Positions 1 to 12,191 are shown, numbered from the stretch's first letter. The stretch: 64,000 nucleotides of DNA from Halichoerus grypus (GCF_964656455.1 NC_135721.1:82254754-82318753); one strand, 5' to 3'. The notes: generated by a model from the letters alone, not told the origin. A program made the numbers and translations.

Positions 1-400
1 GAAGACAGGGCTTCTTTTTGTTCTCGCTGTGTTTTTTTTGCTGAAGACATCAATCTCATATTCAAAGGCAGCACTTGACCGTTCACAAAGTGGTTCATAC
101 ATTGCTTCACCCCAAATAACCCCACACAAACATTTCAAGTGAATTACAACAGCTCATCTGCTGCTGGATCACTGCTTCTCTTAAACCCTATCTGCTTTAC
201 TGCTCAGTGTCTCAAACTTCAGAGAAAGGCTTTCCTAAAAAGGGAGAGCAAAGAAGGCACGGGATGGGGAGGAGAGGAAGGGAGGGAGAATTAATCAGAT
301 TCAGAAATAATCCTATAAAGTAGCATACTGGCTTTTTTATTGCTTCACTCAATTCTGTATTAAATCACTAAATGCAGGATTTAAACTTTTTTTCTCTTAA
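1..400. other. Single-copy flank, no gene seen
   Basis: No ORF, repeat or RNA signature that I recognise. The segment ends at the left target duplication of the first SINE. Confidence 0.5.
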
Positions 401-416
401 AAAAGAATTTAGTATA

Positions 417-640
417 GGGGTGCCTGGGTGGCTCAGATGGTTAAGCGTCTGCCTTAAGCTCAGGTCATGATCCCAGGTTCCTGGAATCGAGCCCCACGTC
501 GGGCTCCTGGCTCAGCGGGGAGCCTGCTTCTCCCTCTCCCTCTGCCTCTCCCCCTGCTCATGCTCTCTCTCCCTCTCTCTCTATCTGTATCTCTGTGTCT
601 CAAATGAATAAATAAAATCTTTAAAAAAATGCTTTAAAAA
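417..640 (+). mobile_element. Carnivore tRNA-derived SINE (SINEC/CAN), full length
   Basis: The head GGGGTGCCTGGGTGGCTCAG is followed by a tRNA-like body with A-box and B-box type sequence, a CT-rich stretch and an AATAAATAAAATCTTT tail. Flanking copies of AAAGAATTYAGTATA at about 402-416 and 641-655 are the target-site duplication. Non-autonomous and mobilised by L1; it carries no gene. Confidence 0.93.
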
Positions 641-720
641 AAAGAATTCAGTATAGTAATTGAACTGACAGGAAAATGCTCTCTATTTTATTCATTTTGT
701 ACTCTGGTTAAAAAAAAAAT

Positions 721-722
721 AT

Positions 723-773
<51 letters not shown>

Positions 774-774
774 T
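721..774. repeat. (ATAG)n microsatellite
   Basis: About twelve uninterrupted copies of the tetranucleotide ATAG. Likely length-polymorphic. Confidence 0.95.
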
Positions 775-1341
775 ATGAGGACCCCTGTCTTTCTTAACTC
801 TAGAGAACCTGAGAGCTCAAATGATGGAGATTTTTTTTCTAGATTGTATAATAAAAATCGAATCCATTATCATAACCTTGTGGTATTTCAAGAGTATATA
901 CTGACTTTTAAGTCAGTATGACAACATAATGGTGTTTGGTGCCTCTTTAGGTCTAAAATGCATTTTTCTATATTTTAAATCTTTGACTATTATCAACCTA
1001 TATGTAGAAAGAATCCTGGTGTCATGTTTAGTTAATTAGAAAGTGTGATTATGAGAGTACTAAGTGTGGATAAGGGAGAATTGATTTCAGTATAGTTTCA
1101 TAGTGTGTTAGTCACTGGGATGGGGGTGAGTGACCCCTGATTTGTAGTTTTGCAAATGTCCAAGGGGCAAATACTCCACCCATGACGGATTTCAAGCTGC
1201 TAAGCTGACATCACCGAATGCAGAGCCAAGAAGAGATGTGTAGAAACTCATCACTGTATAGCATTTCCACCATGTTTATATGCAATAAATAGGAATAATC
1301 TGAAGAGCGGAGATATTAGCAAAATGTAAAATAATGAGGAA
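775..1341. other. Single-copy DNA, no gene seen
   Basis: AT-rich DNA with no coding or repeat signature I recognise. It ends at the L1 target duplication. Confidence 0.45.
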
Positions 1342-1352
1342 GTGATGATTTT

Positions 1353-1810
1353 TTTTAATTTTTTTATTATGTTAATCCCCATACATTACATCATTAGTTT
1401 TAGATATAGTGTTCCATGATTCATTGTTTGTGCATAACACCCAGTGCTCCATGCAGAACGTGCCCTCCTCAATACCCATCACCAGGCTAACCCATCCTTC
1501 CACCCCCCTCCCATCTAGAACCCTCAGTTTGTTTTTCAGAGTCCATCGTCTCTCATAGTTCTTCTCCCCCTCTGATTTCCCCCCCTTCATTCTTCCCCTC
1601 CTGCTACATTCTTCTTCTTTTTTTCTTTCTTAACATATATTGCATTATTTGTTTCAGAGGTACAGATCTGAGATTCAACAGTCTTGCACAATTCACAGCG
1701 CTTACCAGAGCACATACCCTCCCCAGTGTCCATCACCCAGTCACCTCATCCCTCCCACCCCACCCCACACTCCAGCAACACTCAGTTGGTTTCCTGAGAT
1801 TAAGAATTCC
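1353..1810 (-). other. L1 3'UTR and A-rich tail
   Basis: The sequence after the ORF2 stop continues to an A-rich end, read on the minus strand as an AATAAA-like run followed by A tracts. The same 3'UTR, about 90% alike by eye, recurs in plus orientation at about 38040-38480, which confirms the family boundary. Confidence 0.85.
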
Positions 1811-4800
1811 TCATATCAGTGAGGTCATATGATACATGTCTTTCTCTGTTTGACTTATTTCGCTCAGCATAATACCCTCCAGTTCCATCCACGTCGTTGC
1901 AAATGGCAAGATCTCATTCCTTTTGATGGCTGCATAATATTCCATTGTATATATATACCACCTCTTCTTTATCCATTCATCTGTTGATGGACATCTTGGC
2001 TCTTTCCACAGTTTGGCTATTGTGGACATTGCTGCTATAAACATCGGGGTGCACGTAGCGTTTCGGGTACCTACTTTTGTATCTTTGGGGTAAATACACA
2101 AGAGTGCAATTGCTGGATCATATGGTAGCTCTATTTTCAACTTTTTGAGGAACCTCCATACTGTTTTCCAGAGTGGCTGCACCAGCTTGCATTCCCACCA
2201 ACAGTGTAGGAGGGTTCCCCTTTCTCCGCATCCCTGCCAACATCTGTCATTTCCTGACTTGTTAATTTTAGCCATTCTGACTGGTGTGAGGTGGTATCTC
2301 ATTGAGGTTTTGATTTGGATTTCCCTGATGCCGAGCGATATTGAACACTTTTTCATGTGTCTGTTGGCCATTTGGATGTCTTCTTTGCAGAAAAGTCTCT
2401 TCATGTCTTCTGCCCATTTCTTGATTGGATTATATGTTCTTTACATGTTGAGTTTGATAAGTTATTTATAGATTTTGGATACTAGCCCTTTATCTGATAT
2501 GTCATTTGCAAATATCATCTCCCATCCTGTCAGTTGTCTTTTGGTTTTGTTGACTGTTTCCTTTGCTTTGCAAAAGCTTTTTATCTTGATGAAGTCCCAA
2601 TAGTTCATTTTTGCCGTTGCTTCCCTTGCCTTTGGCGATGTTTCTAGGAAGAAGTTGCTGCGGCTGAGGTCGAAGAGGTTGCTGCCTGTGTTCTCCTTTA
2701 GGATTTTGATGGACTCCTGTCTCACATTGAGGTCTTTCAACCATTTGGAGTCTATTTTTGTGTGTGGTGTAAGGAAATGGTCCAGTTTCATTCTTCTGCA
2801 TGTGGCTGTCCAATTTTCCCAACACCATTTGTTGAAGAGACTGTCTTTTTTCCATTGGACATTCTTTCCTGCTTTGTCAAAGATTAGTTGACCATATAGT
2901 TGAGGGTCCATTTCTGGGCTCTCTATTCTGTTCCATTGATCTATGTGTCTGTTTTTGTGCCAGTACCATACTGTCTTGATGATGACAGCTTTGTAGTAGA
3001 GCTGGAAGTCTGAAATTGTGATACCACCAGCTTTGCTTTTCTTTTTCAACATTCCTCTGGCTATGCGGGGTCTTTTCTGGTTCCATACAAATTTTAGGAT
3101 TATTTGTTCCATTTCTTTGAAAAAAGTGGATGGTATTTTGATGGGGATTGCATTGAATGTGTAGATTGCTCTAGGTAGGATTGACATCTTCACAATATTT
3201 GTTCTTCCAATCCATGAGCATGGAAAGTTTTTCCATTTCTTTCTGTCTTCCTCAATTTCTTTCATGAGTATTTTATAGTTTTCTGAGTACAGATCCTTTG
3301 CCTCTTTGGTTAGATTTATTCCTAGGTATCTTATGGTTTTGGGTGCAATTGTAAATGGGATCGATTCCTTAATTTCTCTTTCTTCTGACTTGTTGTTGGT
3401 GTATAGGAATGCCACTGACTTCTGTGCATTGATTTTATATCCTGCCACTTGACTGAATTCCTGTATGAGTTCTAGCAGTTTTGGGGTGGAGTCTTTGGGA
3501 TTTTCCACATAAAGTATCATATCATCTGCAAAGAGTGAGAGTTTGACTTCTTCTTTGCTGATTTGGATGCCTTTGATTTCTTTTTGTTGTCTGATTGCTG
3601 TGGCTAGGACTTCTAATACTATGTTGAATAGCAGTGGTGATAGTGGACATCCCTGCCGCATTCCTGACTTCAGGGGGAAAGCTCTCAGTTTTTCCCCATT
3701 GAGAATGATATTCGCTGTAGGTTTTTCATAGATGGCTTTTATGATATTGACGTATGTACCCTCGATCCCTATACTCTGAAGAGTTTTGATCAAGAAAGGA
3801 TGCTGTACTTTGTCAAATGCTTTTTCTGCATCTATTGAGAGGATCATATGATTCTTGTTCTTTCTTTTGTTAATGTATTGTATCACGTTGATTGATTTGC
3901 GGATGTTGAACCAACCTTGCAGCCCAGGGATAAATCCCACTTGGTCGTGGTGAATAATCCTTTTAATGTACTGTTGGATCCTATTGGCTAGTATTTTGGT
4001 GAGAATTTTTGCATCCATGTTCATCAGGGATATTGGTCTGTAATTCTCCTTTTTGATGGGGTCTTTGTCTGGTTTTGGGATCAAGGTAATGCTGGCCTCA
4101 TAAAATGAGTTTGGAAGTTTTCCTTCCATTTCTATTTTTTGGAACAGTTTCAGAAGGATAGGTATTAATTCTTCTTGAAATGTTTGGTAGAATTCCCCTG
4201 GGAAGCCATCTGGCCCTGGGCTTTTGTGTTTTGGGAGATTTTTGATGACTGCTTCAATTTCCTTAGTGGTTATAGGTCTGTTCAGGTTTTCTATTTCTTC
4301 CTGGTTCAGTTTTGGTAGTTGATACATCTCTAGGAACGCATCCATTTCTTCCAGGTTATCTAATTTGCTGGCATAGAGTTGCTCATAATATGTTCTTATA
4401 ATTGTTTGTATTTCTTTGGTGTTGGTTGTGATCTGTCCTCTTTCATTCATGATTTTGTTGATTTGGGTCATTTCTCTTTTCTTTTTGATAAGTCTGGCCA
4501 GGGGTTTATCAATCTTGTTAATTCTTTCAAAGAACCAGCTCCTAGTTTCGTTGATCTGTTCTACAGTTCTTTTGGTTTCTATTTCATTGATTTCTGCTCT
4601 GATCTTTATTATTTCTCTTCTCCTGCTGGGTTCAGGCTTTATTTGTTGTTCTTTCTCCAGCTCCTTTAGGTGTAGGGTTAGGTTGTGTACTTGAGACCTT
4701 TCTTGTTTCTTGAGAAAGGCTTGTATTGCTATATACTTTCCTCTCAGGACTGCCTTTGCTGTATCCCAAAGATTTTGAATAGTTGTGTTTTCATTTTCAT

Positions 4801-5626
4801 TGGTTTCCATGAATTTTTTTAATTCTTCTTTAATTTCCTGGTTGACCCATTCATTCTTCAGTAAGATGCTCTTTAGCCTCCATGTATTTGAGTTCTTTCC
4901 AACTTTCCTCTTGTGATTGAGTTCTAGTTTCAAAGCATTGTGGTCTGAAAATATGCAGGGAATGATCCCAATCTTTTGGTACCAGTTGAGACCTGATTTA
5001 TGACCTAGGATGTGATCGATTCTGGAGAATGTTCCATGGGCACTAGAGAAGAATGTGTATTCCATTGCTTTGGGATGGAATGTTCTGAATATGTGTGTGA
5101 AGTCCATTTGGTCCAGTGTGTCATTTAAAGTCTTTATTTCCTTGTTGATCTTTTGCTTAGATGATCTGTCCATTTCAGTGAGGGGGGTGTTAAAGTCCCC
5201 CACTATTGTTGTATTGTTGTCGATGTGTTTCTTTGCTTTTGTTATTAATTGCCTTATATAATTGGCCACTCCCATGTTAGGGGCATAGATATTTACAATT
5301 GTTAGATATTCTTGTTGGATAGACCCTTTAAGTAGGATATAGTGTCCTTCCTCATCTCTTATTATAGTCTTTGGTTTAAAATCTAATTTGTCTGATATAA
5401 GGATTGCCACCCCAGCTTTCTTTTGGTGTCCATTAGCATGGTAAATGGTTTTCCACCCCCTCACTTTCAATCTGGGGGTGTCTTTGGTTCTAAAATGAGT
5501 CTCCTGCAGACAGCATATCGATGGGTCTTGTTTTTTAATCCAATCTGAGAGCCTGTGTCTTTTGACTGGGGCATTTAGCCCATTTACATTCAGGGTAACT
5601 ATTGAAAGATAGGAATTTAGTGCCAT
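1811..5626 (-). pseudogene. L1 ORF2 (endonuclease-reverse transcriptase), two nonsense mutations
   Basis: In L1, ORF2p nicks the target DNA and reverse transcribes RNA there. The frame begins with ATG at 5626 and runs as one reading frame of about 1,271 codons to 1811, close to the usual length of roughly 1,275. The first 1,054 codons are uninterrupted. The endonuclease domain is residues 1-240, with visible catalytic positions N13, E42 (QETH), D144 and N146 (GDFN), D204 and D228-H229 (SDH). The reverse transcriptase domain is about residues 460-780, with IDAEKAF at 598-604 and the FADD catalytic box at 699-702. Two in-frame TAA codons at 2462-2464 and 2441-2443 cut off the C-terminal 200 residues. 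These contain the region with the cysteine-rich segment ([18 protein letters not shown]), which is otherwise preserved. There are no frameshifts. Confidence 0.95.
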
Positions 5627-5707
5627 TTTATTGCCTGTAAAGTGACTGTTACTGTATATTGTTTGTGTTCCTTTCTGGTCTATGTTGCTTTTAGGCTCTC
5701 TCTTTGC

Positions 5708-6603
5708 TTAGAGGACCCCTTTCAAGATTTCTTGTAGGGCTGGTTTCGTGTTTGCAAATTCCTTTAGTTTTTGTTTGTCCTGGAAGCTTTTTATCTCTCC
5801 CTCTATTTTCAATGACAGCCTAGCTGGATATAGTATTCTTGGCTGCATATTTTTCTCATTTAGTGCTCTGAATATGTCCTGCCAGTCCTTTCTGGCCTGC
5901 CAGGTCTCTGTGGATAAGTCTGTTGCCAATCTAATGTTTCTACCATTGTAGGTTACATATCTCTTCTCCCGAGCTGCTTTCAGGATTTTCTCTTTGTCTC
6001 TGAGACTCGTAAGTTTTACTATTAGATGTCAGGGTGTTGACCTATTTTTATTGATTTTGAGAGGGGTTCTCTGTGCTTCCTGGATTTTGATGCCTGGTTC
6101 CTTCCCCAAATTAGGGAAGTTCTCTGCTATAATTTGCTCCATTATACCTTCTGCCCCTCTCTCTCTTTCTTCTTCTTCTGGGATCCCAATTATTCGAATG
6201 TTGTTTCGTCTTATGGTATCGTTTATCTCTCGCATTCTGCCCTCGTGATCCAGTAGTTGTTTATCTCTCTTTTTCTCAGCTTCTTTATTTTCCATCATCT
6301 CGTCTTCTATCTCACTGATTCTTTCTTCTGCCTCATTTATCCTAGCAGTTAGCGCTCCCATATTTGATTACACCTCATTAATAGCCTTTTTGATTTCTAC
6401 TTGGTTAGATTTTAGTTCTTTTACTTCTCCAGAAAGGATTTCTCTAATAACTTCCATGCTTTTTCAAGCCCAGCTAGTATCTTTAAAGTGATGATTCTGA
6501 ACTCTAGATCTGACATCGTACTAATGTCCGTATTGAGTAGGTCCCTGGCAGTTGGTACTACCTCTTGTTCTTTTTGTTGAGGTGATTTTTTCTGTCTTGT
6601 CAT
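5708..6603 (-). pseudogene. L1 ORF1 (RNA-binding nucleic-acid chaperone), broken
   Basis: ORF1p coats L1 RNA as a coiled-coil trimer. The frame begins at 6603 with MTRQKKSPQQKEQE and would end at 5708, about 298 codons, normal for the family. A basic N-terminus is followed by a heptad-like segment (ARINEAEERISEIEDEM), then the RRM-like and C-terminal RNA-binding part (RIIGIPEEEERERG ... AENFPNLGKEPGIKIQEA). Three lesions are visible. One base appears lost in the A-run near 6460-6466, shifting the frame. A TAA sits at 6368-6370. A TGA at 6029-6031 lies where the family reads CGA, a typical CpG decay change. It lies just upstream of ORF2, in the L1 order. Confidence 0.92.
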
Positions 6604-6818
6604 TTTGTGCAGAGGAGAATAGATGAATGAGAGAACAAAATGCTAGCAGGGTAACAACGTCCCCAGAAAATATACTCTAAACAAATCAGAAAAGACCTGA
6701 AGCAGTGGGAAAAGAAAGGGAAAGAGAGAAAAAAGAAAAAGAAAGAAAAAAAGAAAAAAGAAAAAGATAAAGATAAAGATAAAAACAAACAAAAACAGAA
6801 CAAAACAAAACAAAAACA

Positions 6819-7345
6819 GAATGTGATCAGATATGATCAGGCTGGTATATAGATCAGTGCCACACACTAGATTTTGGGTGTATTTTGGTCTGTTAAAAGA
6901 AAGTGCCTCCCAAAATTTTAAAGAAAGAAAAACTTATATATGTACAAAAATAAGGGTTGATATGATGAAGGGATGGAATATGACTGTAAAGATGGAAATT
7001 ATAAAAAATTTTATAAAAGGAATTGATAAGTTGTTTGAAAAAAGAAAGAAGAGGATTTAAAAAAAAAAGAAAAAAGGAGAGAATGTGATCAGGCAGGGGA
7101 GTAGAAAAAAACCATACACTAGAGATTTAGAGTATATTTTGATCTCTTAGAAGAAACTATCTCAAAATTTTAAAGAGAGAACAACTTATATATATATGCC
7201 AAAAATACAGGTAACTACTATGAAGGGATAGAATATGACTCTAAAAATGAAAAATAAAAAATGTTTTTTTAAAAAAGGGATTGATATGATGTTGGTTGAA
7301 AAAGGGAAAAAGAAAAATTCAAAAAAAAAGAAAAAAGGAACAAAG
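6819..7345. repeat. Two imperfect ~260-bp tandem units in the L1 5'UTR
   Basis: GAATGTGATCAG begins both units, at 6819 and 7081. Both then share ACACTAGA-type text, CAAAATTTTAAAGA, ACTTATATAT and GAAGGGATRGAATATGACT in the same order. Similarity is clear by eye but broken by small indels and A-runs. Confidence 0.75.
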
Positions 7346-8438
7346 AAAAAAAGACAGTTAAAAAAAATAATTTACTTTGAAAGACTAAAGAATCATGGTA
7401 AAAAAGCCATGAATTCTATGTGCAGTATTCCCCTAGCGCTGGAGTTCTGCCGTTCTCATTGATCGGTAAACTTGGTCTTGGCTGGCTGTTCTCGCTGATT
7501 TTCTGGGGGAGGGGCCTGTTGCGTGGTTCCTAAATGTCTTTGCCGGAGGCGGAATTGCCCCGCCCTTGCCGGTCCGGGCTAAGTAATCTGCTCGGGTTTG
7601 CTCTCGGGAGCTTTTGTTCCCTGCAAGCTTTCCGTACAGCTTTGGAGGCGGAGAGTGAAAATGGCGGCCTCCCAATCTCCGCCCCGGAGGAGCCGAGAAC
7701 TCGGGGTCCTGCTCCTCAGCGAGCCCCCAGAGAAAAGCAGTCAGTCACTCCCGTCTCCCCGGTCTCCGGCCACACTCCGCGCTCCCCCGGCCTGTGACCA
7801 CGCATTTCTATCTGGCACCCGACCCCATGTGGAGTCTCCAAACCCAGCAGATCCCCGCGGTGCGCTCCCACGCTGCTCCTCCCAGGGGAAGAAGGTGAGT
7901 CTCCCCGGATCTGCCGCTTGTTGGGTCCTGCTGGAGGAGCAGTGGCCCGACTGTGCCGCGGATCACGGTTTATGGCAACCCCGAGCTGAGAGCCCGCGCC
8001 TCGGCTCCGTCTCTGCAGCCGGCTTCCCCGCTCCAATCCCTGGGAGCTCTGCCGCACTCAGGCACCCCCGGTCTTTCTGTGACCCCGAGGGTCCTGAGAC
8101 CACACTGTCCCGCGAGGGTTCCACCCCCCACTTAGCCACCAGAGTGACGTCCCTCAGCGGAGCCGACTTCTAAAAGTTCCGATTTTGTGGCTCCATGGCT
8201 CTATCACTTGCCAGAAGCATCCGATGGAGGCCCCTCCCCCGCCGTCTATCCTCCCGAATATCGCCTCGGATTCACTTCTCTGCACGTCCTACCTTCCAGA
8301 AAGTGGTCGCTTTTCTGTTCAGAGAGTTGTTGCTATTCTTTTCTTCGATCTCCTGTTGAGTTTGTAGGTGTTCAGAATGGTTTGATCCCTATCCAGCTGA
8401 ATTCCTGAGAGGAGATGAAATCCAGGTCTCCTACTCCT

Positions 8439-8450
8439 CCGCCATCTTGC
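8439..8450 (-). promoter_or_regulatory. YY1-type site at the L1 5' tip
   Basis: The minus strand reads CAAGATGGCGG about 15 bases inside the element. It is the same core and position as the YY1 site that sets the transcription start of human L1. Function here is inferred. Confidence 0.65.
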
Positions 8451-8473
8451 TCCACCCCCCCCGTGATGATTTT

Positions 8474-10112
8474 CTTAACATCTGTTACTTTTTAATAAAA
8501 TGCATTTCATTGTATGCATATGTAATTTAATTTTTAATAATGCCTGTGTTTAACACTGGGTTCACAAAATTTCTGAATGTTTCATAAGCCTTCTCATGAG
8601 CCACTAAGAGCTGGCTGCAGACACCTCTGATTGCAGAATGGGTATAGAAAACAGAATATACATTTTAACTTATTAGTTGAGAAGCTCTACCAGTATTGAC
8701 AACTGCATTCAGTTGTCAGGAGATACAAATATGGGTCAGGAATGGCTTCTGGCCTCAGGACGCTCAAGAGGTAGAGAAGACAGGCAGTGGCGGGCAGATA
8801 GACCGGGGACATACACAAAGTGCCTGGCAAGGACCAACCCTGCCAGGTGGGGCTCTGAGGTGAGCATTACAGCTAGTCTATAAGGGTGGGCAGGATGAGA
8901 GGTTTCAGACAGAGAAAAAGGAAAAAGGCATTCCTGTAGGAGACACAACATATGCAAGCTCAGAAATAGCACTTTTCTCATTTTTTTTTTTTTTTTCCAA
9001 GCAAAGAGACTGTGGTTAAAATGATAGCTGGGACAGTAACTTTTAGATTTGTTACTTATGAGGTTTGACACTGACTTAATCACTCTTTCTTTTGTAAAAG
9101 TGTAACTAATGAGCCTCTCAGTCTAGAATTCAGCATTTGCCTGGCACTGGGGATCAGCTCAACAACCATGGGAAGGGAAGAGGAGAGAAAGCAGAAGGAG
9201 GACAGGGCAGGAAAAGTTCATTGTTCCTAAGCAGCCAAATGCTGAAGCTGATCTCTTTCACCAAGTAATGTTTGGTTGGTGTTAGTTAATATTTGGTGGA
9301 GGTGGGGTGGAACAATGGAGCTGCCTCCTTTCAGGTCTCAAGTTGATCAGAAGTTTGAAGACTTCAAGTGTGAACATTTAGCTGCCTATTTTCAAATATC
9401 TGCCATCCTGCCAGATTCTCAACCTGGTTGGATTTTCCACAATTTTCTTTACAGGCGTAAACCAATATTTGGGACAACTCTTCTGAAAAGATATGTTTAA
9501 GATTCACATGTGTTTTCCTAGACTGTCTGAAAGATCTCCTGGGGTTCCTTTGAGCTTTTTTCCAAGGAGACATTAAATGATTTCCAGGTGTCCAATTTGA
9601 ACCTGAGAGTTGAATATCATTAGCATGTTACAGTGTGGCTCATGATAAGTATTGCAAATCACTCTCAGCCAATACTAGTGTTTTGCCAATTTGTCACTTG
9701 GGTACAACTGAATGAGTTCTACTTGTACATCAATGCAACAAAAGGTGCTTCTGTTGATTTTAACAAGGACCAGCCAAATTAGATGAAGACTGATGAATAG
9801 AACTTAGTTCTAATTCCTTGGAAGCAGCCATGATGATCCATTGCAGGATGCACACTATATTCCTATTATGGAGGGGTTCCCTGGTCATATGGTCAAGACA
9901 CTGAAGCACTGCATTGTCATAAGAGGTCACATCTACAGATGTTTCTATCTTCAAATTTAGCAAATGGTATTTTGAGTGTACTGTATTTGGTTAAACCTGA
10001 GAAATGCCCTTCCTTTGACAAAGTAACTAAAATGTAAAAACTGTCATCCAAGACACGGGAATACATTTCGGATTCAAGTTCTCCTTATGGGAAGTCAATG
10101 CCTTTGGCATGA
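8474..10112. other. Single-copy DNA, no gene seen
   Basis: Only short chance ORFs occur (longest about 115 codons, low-complexity, no recognisable domain). There is a poly-T run near 8982-8997. No promoter or exon could be supported. Confidence 0.5.
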
Positions 10113-10142
10113 TGTTCCTGACTCTTTTTCTTTTTCTTCTTC

Positions 10143-10334
10143 TTTTTTTTTTTAAGATTTTATTTATTTATTTGAGAGAGAGAGAAAGTGAGAGAGATCA
10201 CAGAGAGAAAGGGAGAGGGAGAAGCAGACTTACTGTTGAGCGGAGAGCCTGATACAGGGCTCGATCCCAGGACCCTGAGATCATGATCTGAGCCAAAGGC
10301 AGACGCTTAACCAACTGAGCCACCCAGGCACCCC
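10143..10334 (-). mobile_element. Carnivore SINE, minus strand
   Basis: The reversed tail AAGATTTTATTTATTTATTT is followed by a GAGAGA-rich stretch, the body and the reversed head TGAGCCACCCAGGCACCCC. An imperfect target duplication (TGTTCCTGACTCTT / TGTTCTCGATTCTT) flanks it. Confidence 0.92.
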
Positions 10335-10526
10335 TGTTCTCGATTCTTAAAAGAAAAATATATTTTTATGCTATTCCACATGGGACATAATGTTCCAAAC
10401 ATTTTAAAATTGATTGGTATTCTATCTTAATTTCTGTGTGAAAATCTTGTACAGAAAAAAGTTTAATGTCATGGATAATTTTAGGCTAATGATCATAACA
10501 TAAATAAAAAGTTAAATAGAATTGAA

Positions 10527-10565
<39 letters not shown>
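10527..10565. repeat. (ATCT)n microsatellite
   Basis: About nine clean copies of ATCT followed by decayed copies. It sits next to the 3' end of the older antisense L1. Confidence 0.93.
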
Positions 10566-11383
10566 CCTATCATCTATTACTCTTACAAACATCTTTATTA
10601 CATGTGTTTTTTCCCAACTTTATAAAGCTGTAATTAACATGACACTGTATAAGTTTAAGGTATACAGTGTGATCATAATACACATATTTTGCAGAATGTT
10701 TACCAAAATAAAGTTACTTAATACATCCTTCACTTCACATGATTACCATATTGTTGTTGTTATGGTGAGAACATTACAAACTTTCAAGAATACAATATTG
10801 TTAACTCATGTGTTGTGTATTAGATCCTTGGAATTTGCTCAACTTAAAACCGAAAGTTTGTACACTTTGACCAACATCTCTGCATTTCCCTCACCCTCCA
10901 GTCCCCGGCAACCACCATTCTACTCTGTTTTTATGTATTCAGCTTTTTTTTTTTTTAATTCTACATAGAAAGATAGCATGTATTTGTCTTTCTCTGGAGG
11001 CTTATTCCACTTAGTATAATGTCTTTAAGGTCCAATCATGTTTTCACAAATGGTAGGATTTCCTCCTTTTTAATGGCTGAATAATATTCTTGTGATATTA
11101 CATATATATTTCATTATATATAATATGTATTTCACATATATACTGATCTTGGTGTATGATTCTTTTAATGTGCGAGTGAAATTGACTTTCCATTTGAATT
11201 TAATTTTGTTGATATTTTTTGCATCTATATCCATCAAAGAACCCATAGTTCTTTCTTCATAGTGTCCTCATCTGGCTTTGTTATCAAGGTAATACTGGCC
11301 TCTTAGAATGAGTTTAGAAGTATTCCATCTTCTTCAAATTTTTGTGATAGTTTGAGGAAAATTGATGTTAATTCTTATTTTTT

Positions 11384-11780
11384 CTTTTCAAGAAAATGAA
11401 TACTTTTATTAACATGGTCATTTTTTTTAATTACACATGGCAGAGTTTTGACCTCACCTACTTGTCAGGTCTGCTACTCGAATGAACTTATAGCAAGACA
11501 ACTTATGAACTTCAAAAATACCTAGTCCCTGTGCAGTATAGTGTCCAGTGCAGACAGTGCTCCTTTCCTTCCCTAGCCCCTTAAGAGCTTTTGCAAATAT
11601 ATCTTCCATTTTTATGCCCAGAATCCCCTGAAATACATCAGGGTATTTTATCAACTTGTACAGAATACCAAGATCTTATCTCCTAGTGTAGGTTCCACAT
11701 CAAATAAAGTTGAGTTGTGTTTCCAAACAAACTGACCAGACAGGTTACATCAGATAATGTGCCACATAAAATTTAAATTT
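11384..11780 (-). pseudogene. Inverted 3' part of the same retrocopy (probable 3'UTR)
   Basis: Minus-strand orientation is shown by AATAAA (11405-11410) and the A-rich end at 11384. A 66-codon frame (11654-11454) is present but matches nothing I know. I read it as chance coding in a 3'UTR, most simply the distal 3'UTR of the MRFAP1-type mRNA whose 5' part lies inverted to the right. An unrelated retrocopy is the alternative. Confidence 0.45.
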
Positions 11781-11783
11781 TGA

Positions 11784-12191
<408 letters not shown>

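Larger units (their letters stand above)
1353..8462 (-). mobile_element. Full-length LINE-1 retrotransposon, minus strand
   Basis: On the minus strand the order is 5'UTR (8462-6604), ORF1 (6603-5708), a short spacer, ORF2 (5626-1811), 3'UTR and an A-rich tail at about 1353-1370. GTGATGATTTT occurs at 1342-1352 and again at 8463-8473 and is read as the target-site duplication, so the 7.1-kb element is a complete insertion and not a fragment. Both reading frames are nearly whole, but I count three lesions in ORF1 and two in ORF2, so this copy cannot move by itself. The 5' tip carries a YY1-type motif, as human L1 does. Confidence 0.95.
6604..8462 (-). promoter_or_regulatory. L1 5'UTR / internal promoter
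   Basis: The distal kilobase (7430-8462) is GC- and CpG-rich, in contrast to the AT-rich surroundings, as expected for an internal RNA polymerase II promoter of a young L1. The proximal part (6604-7430) is A-rich on the plus strand and contains two imperfect tandem units. L1 transcription would start at the tip near 8462 and run leftwards. Promoter activity is inferred from family knowledge, not shown. Confidence 0.8.

Noticed and set aside
417..640. tRNA gene at SINE heads here and at the other SINEs
   Set aside because: The heads descend from a tRNA but do not fold as a complete tRNA, and each is followed by a SINE body, tail and target duplication.
6600..6867. Phenylalanine/leucine-rich ORFs read as signal or membrane peptides
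   Set aside because: They are the reverse of the A-rich tract in the L1 5'UTR.
11454..11654. 66-codon minus-strand ORF as an independent gene
   Set aside because: Lies next to AATAAA and an A-tail inside a retrocopy, matches no family I know, and is better explained as 3'UTR.
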